From positions 4,185,609 to 4,249,608 of the forward strand of contig CM029119.1 of NCBI GenBank assembly GCA_016859345.1: a stretch of 64,000 nt of DNA. Reading direction: 5' to 3'. Each line of letters starts with the position of its first letter. The first letter of the stretch is position 1. The translations under genes were made by a program, and so were the position numbers. The DNA is from Istiophorus platypterus. Taxonomy: Eukaryota > Chordata > Actinopteri > Istiophoriformes > Istiophoridae. A model generated the notes under the pieces. It was not told the origin of the DNA and did not search any database. It was given only the letters and a program-made list of their open reading frames with translations. Shown one piece after another: positions 30,401 through 39,140 of the stretch.

Positions 30401-33383
30401 TGCGGTGCGATGAAATATGTGCAGGCATGTATACTTGTGGCATGCATGGTGCCTTACCACAGAAATACCCACTGGTGATAGCATTGCTTTTGACTGATAT
30501 AATCAAGATGGGGGATAAAACAATGACTACTGTGATCAACTTTATTGAGTTGAAAGATTAATTTTCATAGCAGTAAAGGCTCCTAGGTTATATTTTCTAT
30601 ATCTTATTTTAACAGTTTGCCATTTTGGCATTTATACTTGGAAAATATTTAGTCTTGTTAAGGCATACAGTACAAGAGAAGATGGATACCACTCCCACGG
30701 CTGTTCAGTGAATATTAAGCTGGAGGAAAAGGGACCGACAGGTGTCTAACAAGTTGTGGTTTTATGGCAAGTTTCCTCCTGGAAGTCTTTCTTGATCCAG
30801 TGCATTGACCTCCTATGTAGACTGTGAGGTTGCCAGACAACGTGCAGACAGTCATTCTAGATTCAAGTTATTGTCTGAATGAAACCAAAAAAGGTGTCAA
30901 ATAGTTCATTTTTATAGGTGGTGGTGGACTTTTACCTTGGCCATAGTCAGGCTAGCTGGTTCACCTTGCTTCTGGACTTTATGCTAAGCTAATCTCCTGT
31001 TGTTCCTAGCTTCATATTAACTGTACAGGCATGAGAGTGATATCAGTTAATAGCTAAGCGAATGTGTAGTTCCCAAAATGTTAAACTATGCTTGTTCGAT
31101 TCAAACAATGTACTCCTCACCTTCTCTTTGGTGACCAGTTCTCCCTCTGCAGCAATTTCTCGAATCACATCCTCCATCAGACTGTTGATCCTCTCCGGAT
31201 CCATGCCCCTGTTCCACCTCATCCCTTTGAGCTCCTCCTCATCCTCCTCCATGGCCTCTACTGCCCGCATATTGGCTCCATGGACCTCTCTCAACTGGGC
31301 ATAATACGCTTCTCTAAATTCAGGGATACTGCCCCCTCTCTTCGTCGCTTCTTTCAGTTTGGCCTTCTGCTCTTTGGTTAAGTTCATATCTGCCCCAAGC
31401 TCTGGAAATTCAGAGCCAGAGAGGAAATCCAATGTGGCAGCTGGTTGCTGACGCTCTTTTTCAGGTTCTCTTGTACGATTATTTGCTGGTGTGAGAGGAT
31501 ATGGTGATTTTTTTTTTTGTTTCACTCGTATAGATAAGTAACTATATAATTTTTATGCAAGAAAAGGAATGTTTGGCTACCTGTTGTTGTCTTCAATACA
31601 ACAGTTTCGGGATCTGCTGTTGGTTCAGCTTGAGTTGGCAGATTTTTAGTGCAAGATGCTTCCCAGCTGTCGTACAGAGACATGTATTGTGCAAAAGGAA
31701 GCTGTTCACCAAACTGCTGAAAATAGAAGGTTTGGAGCTGCGTCATTGATGGAGCACTCAACTGGTTCTTCTTCATCACCTGGAACACATCAGTAAACTT
31801 CACCTGACCAAATGGTTTAGATACAGTACAAAGGTCAACAGTAGTAGTTACTTTGTGTACTTTAAAGGGCAAAAGTCAGTTTTATGTTACATTAGTACTT
31901 TGAAAGATCAAAATCCAAATGCAAACTATATTGAAATTAGACTGATATCCTTTTATAGTTTTGAATGTTTATATCAGCAATGACTATAAAGTTTTGAAAT
32001 ATGACCAGATCATTAATGCATATAAGGCCTTGAACCTTGATCTTTTATCTTTAATTTCAACTCTTCAACTATCATACTGAATAAAGTTTAAAATTGGCAG
32101 AAAAAACTGACAAAATGGATTTAAAAAAGCTAAAACAGACCACATCTTTGTAAACATCAAAAAATGCTCAGTTTCAATGGTCTCTGTGTCTGACATGGCT
32201 GACAGTTTTGAAACACTGACAGGTTTTGACTTAAGACATTTAAAGCTGTTATTTGAAAAGGCTTCCCAATGTCTTAAAGCAGCTTGCAGGAAACCAAGCT
32301 TATTTCTCTCTGCATCATAAAAATTGGATGTTTGGTTCTCAGGTGTTGCTGACTGAACTGTTCCCAAGTGGTTCACCTATTTACATCATATCACAGCCAG
32401 ATTATTATTAACCTTCAAATCAATATGAGACAGAGAGTAAGTTAAAAATTCTGTTGAATTTTTGTGGTAGGGTTCCTTCTTCCTTTTCCCTGTCCACATC
32501 ATTTTCAAATATACTCAAATGGACATTGGATATAAATTCTAATATGAAACACAGCCTATTTAAAAAATACTCAGCGGTTCATATATTTGTCTTTGTGACT
32601 AACCTCTAAGACCCTCTGGTACAGCTGCTGCTGGGTCAATTCCTCAGCTGGCTTTGGCGCAGTAAGGAGTGGGCCAGTGGAGAATAAAGATGCAGTGGAA
32701 ACCAAAGGAGAACCTAGAAGGCTGATTCCTACCTGTGTGAGAGGTACATAGTCAAGGCCGCCATCTACCTGTGGCACAGTAACAGTAGGGGTAGTGCTCC
32801 TGTCTCCCTTAAGTGACTCAGTTCTCTGTGGAGTTGCAGGCCTGCTGTCCATGGTATCTTCTGTTGATGTCCCACCCACAGGTTGATTTTGAGGTTGGTG
32901 AATCTTATGGAACACCACCTCATCCCTCAAAACTAGATCTCCTTTCAAAGATTCAACCAGGCAGGAAATAGTTTTGAAGCCCAAAGAGGCCAAGGCTAGG
33001 TTGTGGTGATATTTCTGGCTGTACACTACAGCCACCTTTTTCAGAGGAATCCCATGTGGATGTTCTTTCATCATGGCCAGAATATTTTCCAGGACCATCT
33101 CAACATTCGCTCTGTCTAATGTAGCTTTTCCTGATGTCCCAGCTCTAGCTCCCACTCCTGCTGGACTTCCACAACGATGGTCCCTGTGAAACACCAATTG
33201 TCCCTCTACAACCAGATCACTGTCCAGAGAGGCTACCATGCTAGCCATGGAGTTGAAGCCCAGGGAGGATAAAGTCAGGTTGTTGTGGTATGTTTGGTTG
33301 TAAAATACAGCCAGCTTTTTCAGGGGGATCCCAGCTTGGTGCTGTTTCACCATGGCCACTATATTTTCCAAAACCCTCTCCAT
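98..33383 (-). CDS. Giant LOTUS + NO VEIN-like GHKL ATPase gene (3' end off window)
   Basis: Forty coding exons on the minus strand, each with GT-AG borders, join in consistent phase into 7,743 nt (2,581 codons) with no stop, so the model is internally self-checking. Order of parts: two LOTUS/OST-HTH domains (residues about 1-165), a Pro/Thr-rich linker and a charged region (to about 456), a helical region (457-1160), acidic linkers (1161-1275), a GHKL ATPase module (1277-1450), and a long NO VEIN-like region (1450-2581). The ATPase motifs and tail resemble plant NO VEIN, a protein of about 2,700 aa that ends in a DUF3883 domain; that domain is expected left of position 1. LOTUS domains in Oskar, TDRD5/7 and MARF1 bind RNA or helicase partners. 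Molecular function is not established here. The start is the first ATG after a strong acceptor (33,394|33,395) in good context. Sacsin is an alternative relative, but the NNE-x-GF and G-x-KGIGFKSVF motifs fit NO VEIN better. Confidence 0.85.
6894..16107 (-). CDS. Coding exons 21-31: region after the ATPase
   Basis: Eleven exons: 15,981-16,107; 15,755-15,874; 14,950-15,100; 14,759-14,871; 13,397-13,547; 12,988-13,236; 12,272-12,484; 10,242-10,423; 9,830-10,013; 8,353-8,495; 6,894-7,075 (residues about 1446-2050). The first exons continue the GHKL module (ISWTTKICLPL; LLLFLHRLRSVTIYNE; WLVVKTMLQPKK). Exon 27 has a Lys-rich segment (KETKTKKKKA), a possible nuclear signal. Exon 29 begins TKPEAVVVSYLVFIK. 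Exon 30 contains WTLLSPCYV and FSRLGVRDSL, a pattern typical of NO VEIN-like proteins. Phases match throughout. Confidence 0.8.
7235..7405 (+). mobile_element. LINE reverse-transcriptase fragment
   Basis: The plus strand reads HWLPIHTRTNCKVLILLTSK, then KTLHMLTPVNF, resembling the conserved C-terminal stretch of fish LINE ORF2 proteins (HWLPV-x-R-x-x-FK...). It is short, broken and followed at once by a CA microsatellite at 7,415. It lies in an intron. Confidence 0.5.
7415..7472 (+). repeat. (CA)n microsatellite
   Basis: About 29 perfect CA units, intronic. Confidence 0.95.
9471..9509 (+). repeat. (CA)n microsatellite
   Basis: About 19 CA units, intronic. Confidence 0.95.
9763..9803 (+). 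repeat. (GT)n microsatellite, interrupted
   Basis: GT units with TATG and TTTG interruptions, ending about 27 bases before exon 29 of the large gene. Confidence 0.9.
10060..10102 (+). repeat. (GAAA)n microsatellite
   Basis: GAAAGAAAGAAAG units with one interruption, just upstream of exon 29 in gene orientation. Confidence 0.9.
11010..11060 (+). repeat. (CA)n microsatellite
   Basis: CA units with a TCA interruption at about 11,030. Confidence 0.95.
14127..14205 (+). repeat. (TA)n-(GA)n compound microsatellite
   Basis: About 24 TA units followed by about 14 GA units with one interruption. Confidence 0.95.
15414..15451 (+). repeat. (GT)n microsatellite
   Basis: About 18 GT units, intronic. 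Confidence 0.95.
17108..19092 (-). CDS. Coding exons 16-20: acidic linker and GHKL/HSP90-like ATPase module
   Basis: Exons 18,966-19,092; 18,631-18,853; 18,350-18,497; 17,472-17,649; 17,108-17,288 (residues about 1161-1445). Exons 16-17 are Ser/Asp/Glu-rich (YEEDEEELFEL), probably disordered. Exons 18-20 carry the Bergerat ATP-binding fold: N-box ELIQNADDN (Glu1323, Asn1327), then VLNNEIGF, then RAICDVGRSTK, then the G2 glycine loop GQKGIGFKSVF (from Gly1386), followed by VTDCPEIHSNGFHLRFD. The usual D-x-G-x-G box reads NNE-x-GF, with Glu1358 in place of Asp, as I recall for NO VEIN-type proteins. The ATP-binding call is strong; activity is inferred. Confidence 0.88.
20873..28116 (-). CDS. 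Coding exons 4-15: region between LOTUS and ATPase modules
   Basis: Twelve exons: 27,991-28,116; 27,707-27,904; 26,765-26,905; 25,410-25,661; 24,095-24,275; 23,817-23,983; 23,508-23,651; 23,169-23,347; 22,573-22,745; 22,077-22,301; 21,838-21,947; 20,873-21,088 (residues 457-1160). Exon 4 encodes a motif IKPWRIPALKNLQYIMREIN. The 26.8 kb exon is only 47 codons long. The 25.4-25.7 kb exon contains a charged probable coiled coil (KELEEEIQEQLRKIKR). All acceptor and donor phases match their neighbours. I recognise no named domain; the region is mainly predicted helix and corresponds in position to the part of NO VEIN-like proteins ahead of the ATPase. Confidence 0.8.
28435..29175 (+). mobile_element. 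Internally deleted Tc1-like transposon
   Basis: Within intron 3 of the large minus-strand gene. Two transposase pieces survive on the plus strand: the DNA-binding part (RTWKTTKVNDHRILSLVKKN, about 28,750-28,810) and the C-terminal part (DLNPTEYVFHLLKKKLRAER, about 28,905-28,965). The catalytic middle is missing or scrambled, so it cannot move by itself. Ends are approximate. Confidence 0.65.
29560..30260. promoter_or_regulatory. CpG island inside intron 3 of the LOTUS/NO VEIN-like gene
   Basis: About 50 CpG dinucleotides in 700 bases, against a CpG-poor background. It sits between coding exons 3 and 4, exactly between the LOTUS module and the ATPase-bearing part. No recognised exon is present. 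It could be an alternative promoter for a product without LOTUS domains, or the promoter of an unrelated non-coding transcript. CpG density is seen; function is inferred. Confidence 0.45.
30930..31088 (-). repeat. Dispersed fish repeat, copy 1
   Basis: Reverse orientation of a common fish interspersed sequence: ATAGTTTAACATTTTGGGAA, then a GATA-CACTCTCATG segment, a CATATGAAGCTA-like segment, and TTAGCTTAGCATAAAG. Two more copies occur in this window. It abuts the donor of coding exon 3 of the large gene. Family name not assigned. Confidence 0.55.
31121..31803 (-). CDS. Coding exons 2-3: linker and charged helical segment
   Basis: Exons 31,581-31,803 and 31,121-31,485 (residues about 261-456). 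Exon 2 starts in phase 0 after a good acceptor and ends in phase 1; exon 3 enters in phase 1 and ends in phase 0 at donor GTGAGG. Exon 2 encodes a segment with VFQVMKK and FYFQQFGEQLPF. Exon 3 is rich in Lys/Glu, with a run of acidic residues (AMEEDEEEL) and probable helices. I recognise no named domain. A dispersed fish repeat (30,930-31,088) begins about 30 nt beyond the donor of exon 3. Confidence 0.75.
32137..32376 (-). CDS. Possible alternative exon between coding exons 1 and 2
   Basis: An 80-codon open stretch in the right phase lies between exons 1 and 2. It has a plausible acceptor at its upper end (AAATAG then GTGAAC), but the only phase-0 donor (GTTTTA at 32,136) is poor. The sequence looks protein-like, with motifs such as NKLGFLQAALRHWEAF. 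Skipping it leaves the main frame intact, so it could be an optional exon or chance. Not counted in the 2,581-codon model. Confidence 0.3.
32604..33383 (-). CDS. Exon 1 of the coding region: tandem LOTUS domains
   Basis: One 780-nt exon, residues 1-260, phase 0 at its 3' end (donor GTTAGT at 32,603). It holds two copies of a winged-helix LOTUS/OST-HTH domain: residues about 2-66 and 94-158. Shared signatures are VLENI-A-M, GIPLKK-AV-Y, LxSLGF and a closing VFH. By eye 38 of 65 aligned residues are identical, so this is an internal duplication. A Ser/Thr/Pro-rich, probably disordered tail follows (about 170-245). LOTUS domains are known from RNA-granule and germline proteins and bind RNA or DEAD-box helicases; that role here is inferred from the family. 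The upstream intron ends in a long pyrimidine tract 11 nt before the ATG. Confidence 0.85.
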
Positions 33384-33989
33384 CTTGGGTAATACTGTCA
33401 GGGGAAGAAGACACCACCATCAAAGGGTGAACACTACAATTTCTTTTACCAGTAGTTTGTGCTCCATCTAACAAGCTGTCTACAATGTTGGGGGTTTAAG
33501 TCACATTACTTAAAACACACATATATCCAAAAGAGAATGAACTTAATATTAGAGAGAGAAGGAAAAAATAGTTAACAGAACAAACTGTCAACATTGGGGT
33601 AGAGTGTTGTTTTAATGTTTTAATACTGGTGCCAATTAGAGATTGACCAATTGGCGGGGCCAACATAGATAAACATAGGCAAGAAAAAGTAGGAAGAGCC
33701 TTTGAAATAATTAGCAGAGTCTCCTGATTTCCTGATTTAAATGTTGAAATATGTAATAAATAATAAGACCCACAATCTGTCGAAGCACTTGATTTGTTTG
33801 AACAATTTGATACTATAAAGTTTGGTGATGATCAATGCTATGTACATTTAGGTCAGTGCTAATGGAAGTATTACAGTTCAGTACCTAGCCCTAGTCAATA
33901 TTCTTATCAATACTGGCAAGTGCTAAAATGGCAGTATTGCTCGTGAAGGCTCTGGCCACCAAATTCCTATTTTTTTTACCAGATTACAT

Positions 33990-35170
33990 TTAAAACAGGT
34001 AGCAAATACAGTATTGTGAAAGTTTAAGAACCCCTGGGCACATTACATATTCTGTTGATTTTTGCTTATGCAAAGCTGTGGGCTTTTACTTGCAGAAGCA
34101 AAAATCAACTGCAGCAAGCAGACATTAAAAATTTTGCATTTTTCAAATGTTAAAACACTTACTTTTTATTTCATGAACTTAAGAAACAGAAAGAATTGAA
34201 CTGTAATTGTGGCATGTCCAAAGGTTTTGGCACACCTCTAACTCTAAAACACTCAGAACCTTATCACATTGTTATGCCTTTATTGACTCATTGGGACTGT
34301 AAGGAGTGTCATTAATTGTCATTAGGAAGTATGACTGATGACTGTTCCAGAGCTGATAAATTCTCTGACTCTTCAGATCTTGTGAAATCACTCAAAAACC
34401 ATGGGATCCTCCAAGCAGCTGACTGAGAACCTTAATCTGAATCTGAAAATGAGGCCAACTTATAACTGAAGAAATGCCAGTTAAAGAGAACAGTAAAGAT
34501 GAGCTGGAAGACCAAGAAAACTGTTCAATAAAACTGCACATCTGCTTGGTCAGAAAGGGTTTGCATGGAAAATCGTCAGGAAGAAATCCTACCCCTGACC
34601 TCATCACAAAACTTAAAGTCAGAAGTTTGTAAAGGAACATCTGGAAAAGACAATTGTTTTGGAAAAATGTGCAGTGGAATGAAAATTCAGTTCAATGGTC
34701 ACAATCACCTAAGGTGTGTCTGGATTAAAAAACGGTAGCATTGGATGAAAAGTTCACCCTGCCAACTGTAAAGCATTGGGTTGAAAATGGATTCCATTTA
34801 ATATCAGCAAATTCTGGATGCAAATGTTCTGATGTCAGTCTAGAAAGTTAAAATGAAGAGAGGCCGGCTTCTTCAGGACTATGATGAAAAACAGACCTCA
34901 AAATCCATCATGAACCACTTCAAGAAATACAAGCTAAAGCTTTAGGAACATCTGCCACAGTCCCCTGACCTGAACATCATTGAAAATCTGTGGGTAGATC
35001 TTTAAAATGCTGTGTGTGGCAGCCTAAGAATATCTCAAAACTTTATTGGCAGGAAAAGTGGGTGAAAATTCTTAAATCAAGAAAAGACTCAGCTGTTACA
35101 AAAAGTGCTTGCTTGGATATCTGCCAGTTGCTGTTTATTTTTCTTCCCTAACTTTTCATAAACGGAAAGT
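33990..35170 (+). mobile_element. Decayed Tc1/mariner-like transposon
   Basis: Degenerate transposase reading on the plus strand, recognisable at 34,957-35,004 as QSPDLNIIENLWVDL followed by a stop; DLNxIENLW is the Tc1-family C-terminal catalytic signature. Many stops and frameshifts upstream mean it is inactive. It fills much of the putative first intron of the LOTUS/NO VEIN-like gene. Limits are approximate; I did not resolve intact terminal repeats. Confidence 0.6.
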
Positions 35171-35596
35171 AAAACTGCATTAAGTTTGGGGATAGGCTTA
35201 TTATTAATGTCTGTTTACTGCAGAGGTTGTATTTACTTCTTTTCACTCGGTCAATCTACGAAATATGGTCTTGGCCGAGCAGAGCCAAAACTTTTACTTA
35301 CAACTTTACATACAAAGCTGAGAGCACAACAGACAATGTTTACATTCATCATGATCTATGATGATGTTTCCTATTACCTCAAAAACACGATCATTATACT
35401 GTATTTTTATTCAGTCAAACCATGGTGTGTGTATTAATGAAATAATCATCAATATAATTGTTATATCAACACATCATTGTTGTTAATTAGCCTTCGCATA
35501 ACATTTCAAACATGTAGAGGCACACAAATAATCTACAGTCAATAGTAAATATTTACATTAAGAATAAGCAGAGAGTGGAGCTTGGGTCTATCTTAC

Positions 35597-35655
35597 CTAT
35601 TCTTCCAAATGAAAAGTTCTGTGGTTCATCTCCCTCAAAAGCTGAACTGCTGTGT
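35597..35655 (-). other. Putative non-coding first exon of the LOTUS/NO VEIN-like gene
   Basis: A consensus splice donor (AATAG then GTAAGAT on the minus strand) sits at 35,596|35,597, downstream of a TATA-like box and upstream of the strong acceptor that opens the ATG exon at 33,394. The upper limit (about 35,655) is a guess from the usual TATA-to-start spacing. The exon contains an ATG that opens a 10-codon upstream ORF ending in TAG just before the donor, which may damp translation. No transcript evidence is available. Confidence 0.45.
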
Positions 35656-35678
35656 AGGTACAAGCAACACCCTCCTAA

Positions 35679-35757
35679 TTTATCCTATAACCCCCCTCCT
35701 TCCTCTCCCTCTGTGTTTCACTCTAAGCAATATTATAGAGAAAGGAAACTGAAAGTA
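35679..35757 (-). promoter_or_regulatory. IRF/ISRE-like site plus TATA-like box
   Basis: On the minus strand the order is ACTTTCAGTTTCCTTTC (35,740-35,756), then about 50 nt later TTATAGGATAAA (35,679-35,690), then the putative first exon. TTTC-AG-TTTC is the GAAANNGAAA repeat bound by interferon regulatory factors, with a third GAAA unit next to it. A further GAAAC half-site lies between the two (around 35,711-35,724). This spacing is typical of interferon-stimulated promoters. The motifs are seen; the response is inferred. Confidence 0.5.
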
Positions 35758-35759
35758 AC

Positions 35760-36985
35760 AGGCAGGCTCTTTTGTGTCTATGGCTGATAATGACCAACAG
35801 CCACACTCATATTCCAGGAAATTGTACCACACCACACAAGCATAAGGAATAACAAAATGGAACCATAAAGCAGACAAACACAGCTGGAGGCAATAGGTCA
35901 ACATTCTACCTGTGTTTTATGACCTACAGTTGAGTATACCTACTTGACTAAAGAACTGATTCATCTAAAAGACTGTTTTTCTATTATAATATCTGCTGAG
36001 AGTTAATCATACAGTATTTACAAGATTACATGGTAACGGAAGAACGCAAAAATTGACTATAAGGAGACATGAAAGACAAAACAGAAGGGAAAACAAAACA
36101 CGGGGAAGGGAGGGGTGATATGACTGAGGAGGGGAGAGGAAGGAGAATGTGTCTTTAAAGTTTCACATTCCTGGCCTCTTCCAGCTGATTTACCTCAGCT
36201 GCTTAGTACTAAATCATGTGACCAGCGTGTCACTGGTAAAAATAATCCTGTACCCAAGGAAGCGAAAGCAGGTTTAGAGAAGTAACTGGTTCTGTGAGTT
36301 TGTTGATATGTGGAAATTCATTTCAACATCTACAGCCCCACCTCTTTTATTAATTTGTTGTCTCCTGCTTTCTGACTGGCTGCCATTGAACACAATATTT
36401 ATCTTTGCATCTTCTGTTCTCTTTCATGCCATTTCATTTCCTCCTCATTTTGTTTAGCTAATGGTAGTTTCAAAAAAGGGACAGAGCCTCACCCATGATG
36501 TTGCTGTACAGATTTATGCGTGACAATGACAGGATGGCAGTCAGAAAAGGAACTGGTAGAGTTACCATTATAATAATATTCTTGCTACTCCGGATTGCAT
36601 TGCTTAGCGTCTGTGTAATAAAGGACATGTGCAAATTTAAATGAAATAAACGACACTTCTTATTTGTACTATAGTTCTGTTAAGGTTTATACCAAACCTT
36701 AAATGACTACAAGCCAAAACAACATACCTTGCACTGGTCAGCTTGTAACTCTGTGGTCAGCGCATCATATCTTCTCTCTCCTCACAGTTAAGGCCGTGGC
36801 TTGAAGCATGGGAGAAAGCAAGAGGGGACATTGGTGATGACATAGCCGACAGCCAGAGAGTGACTGCACTCATCTGAGCAGTAAAACATTACAGCAGATC
36901 ACAGGATTTTGTAACCTGTTGAGCAAAGTGAGTCTGGTGCAAGATAGAAGACGTGTTGACCAACTTACCCTGTAAGCACAGTGAG
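35760..36985. other. Spacer without recognised genes
   Basis: No coding pattern seen on either strand. A GCGAAAGC motif lies at about 36,263. The sequence is moderately A/T-rich. Confidence 0.4.
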
Positions 36986-36989
36986 TGCT

Positions 36990-36995
36990 ACACAA

Positions 36996-37027
<32 letters not shown>

Positions 37028-37028
37028 G
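36990..37028 (+). repeat. (CA)n-(TA)n microsatellite
   Basis: CA units followed by a short TA run, at the left edge of the orphan CpG island. Confidence 0.9.
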
Positions 37029-37099
37029 ATTATATAGTGATTTCTCATATCATTAACTAAAATGACCGCATAATTGCATTATGTGAAATGAAGGCAATC

Positions 37100-38330
37100 T
37101 TATCATGTGGCCTCTGTAATACAGGGTGAGGAAAACACCACACGGGCGCAGACTCCTGTCACACGTTGATGTAACGTAACTTAAGTGGCAGGCGAGCGCA
37201 GCACCGCGGTCCGGTACAGCGGACCGACCAACGCTGAGAGCAAGCAACAGCCCCAACACCAACTTAAGAGACGTTTGATCCCTGCTGACCGGTTCCCCAG
37301 CTACCTGTTATTGTGCCAGACATCCCCCACGTGTTGCGGTCGTCCGATGATTTTCTTTGCCTCGATTGAACATCCTCGGACGCGCTACGCTAAACGAATT
37401 TACAACACGGAACCAATGGGGGCTTTTACTTTAGCTAGCGAACGTGCTACGCTTGTTAGCTAACGTTAGCAAAATAACACCAGAAGTGTCTGTATAACCT
37501 TAGATTATTCTTATAAAACAGTCGATAACGTGCCTTAAAACAGCCACTGACGCGGCATCTGAATAACGGAATCTTAAAACTGTTTAAATTAAGCGCCGAG
37601 TGACAAAATAAGATGCGAAACTCAGTAACCTAACGATGTTTATATTGTTTGCCGCTGCGAGCCGGCTACCTAGCCAACCGAATGCTGCCTTCACGTAAGA
37701 CTAAGAAGATAGTAAAAATGAAACCTCTACTCAAATAACACGCTGGTACAAAAATGTCCGCTGAATATCACAATTAAAGCCACAAAGATTAGTTGGATCC
37801 AGTTTCATGTTTGTACATGTCTCTTTAGAACCGGGGTTCTGTCTCGTCCCCTACTTTTTTTAGTAAATGTTTTATCACCAACGTCACCAGTCAATCCATA
37901 TCACCCCTGAACTCATTTTTTTTTTATCAGTTTGAAACGGTATATCGGTTTGCACAGAAATAGAACCATAGAACCATAGAACCAAACAGAACCATCGAGA
38001 TTACAGGGGTTCGGAGATATTCTAACAGATAGTTATGGGAGTGATGGCGGATTCTTCACAGTGGGCGTGAATGCAGCACTGAGCCAAAGAGTGACATCAA
38101 TGCTTCCCGGGATCGTAACAGTGTCGCGTGTGTAACAGTTATATTCTTGAACTTAAGCGGTAAACAGACGAAAAGGTCGTAATTCAACACATAACATCGT
38201 CTTATTAATGGTTTCTTCATGTTTTGAGGTGTCGGAGACGAGACTGAAAGCGCGTCTCAGCTTTCATTGGACAGCTGAGGTCGTCGCATGGACCTGGTGG
38301 TCAGATCGACTCAAAGTTTATAACTAGACA
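37100..38330. promoter_or_regulatory. Orphan CpG island in the spacer
   Basis: CpG-rich from 37,130 to about 37,740 and again from 38,040 to 38,300, with a CACGTG E-box at about 37,328 and CpG-dense stretches around 37,190-37,230. It lies 1.4 kb upstream of the putative IRF-type promoter. No ORF with recognisable protein was found. It may be a second, constitutive promoter of the large minus-strand gene, or the start of an unannotated transcript. Confidence 0.4.
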
Positions 38331-38879
38331 CTGAGGTGAGATTCAGAAATCTCAGATGGACACAACAGTTCTATATATCACATTACAACGTGTCAGTCTC
38401 ATAAAAGGGACTGAACAGGAGGTAAAGTGCAGCCTGGAAATAAAGAAAAAAAACCCTCAGTCTTAAGAAAAACATCTGTTTATTTATTTATCCGTCAATA
38501 TGCAGGAATATGTTGATACTATGATGAAGGATGTGATAATACAGTGATGTCCGGGTGAAACCTGGTAACAAAGGTCAAATTATCGATACGGCCTGAACAT
38601 AAACCAGTGACAGCGGTGTTACTACCCTTCAAGAAAACGTCAAACACATCTTCCTCAAAAAATCCATCCATTTTGTTCTGTATCACTTGTAATTTATGAA
38701 CCTGAAGCTACTTTTGCCTACTGTGGTCAGCCACAACATTAAAACCAGTTATCACATTTATGTATTATTTTGAATGGATCCTACTTACTTTAGTTATCTC
38801 AGGAACCGTTCTCCAGTACCACAAGGTTGCCCTTGTTTTATATACTTTAGGGATTTATCTGAAAAAATATTGGTGCAGT

Positions 38880-39140
38880 GAAATTTGGTCGAGCCGTCCA
38901 TCATGCTCTCTCAATGAATCCTACGTTTTGGTGACCCTCTGACTTTTCATCTGGCGCCACCAACTGGTCAAGGTTTTCCTGAAATTTTGTACAAACATTC
39001 ATTGTCCCGATTGATGAGTTCGACAGACTTTGACGATCCCTGACTTGTTTTTTCCAGCTTCGCCATAAGGTTGAAGGTTGAAGGTTTCTCCAGAAATGTC
39101 TTGAGAACTTTGGGATGGACTGGATCTTATTATCCGTTTG
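38880..39140 (-). repeat. Dispersed fish repeat, partial
   Basis: TGACCCTCTGACTTTTCATC, TGGCGCCACCAAC and AAATTTTGTACAAACATTC resemble the complement of the repeat at 57.6-58.1 kb. Partial and diverged. Confidence 0.4.

Noticed and set aside
37185..37463. 92-codon ORF in the orphan CpG island
   Set aside because: High GC alone explains the open frame; no homology recognised and no splice or poly(A) support.
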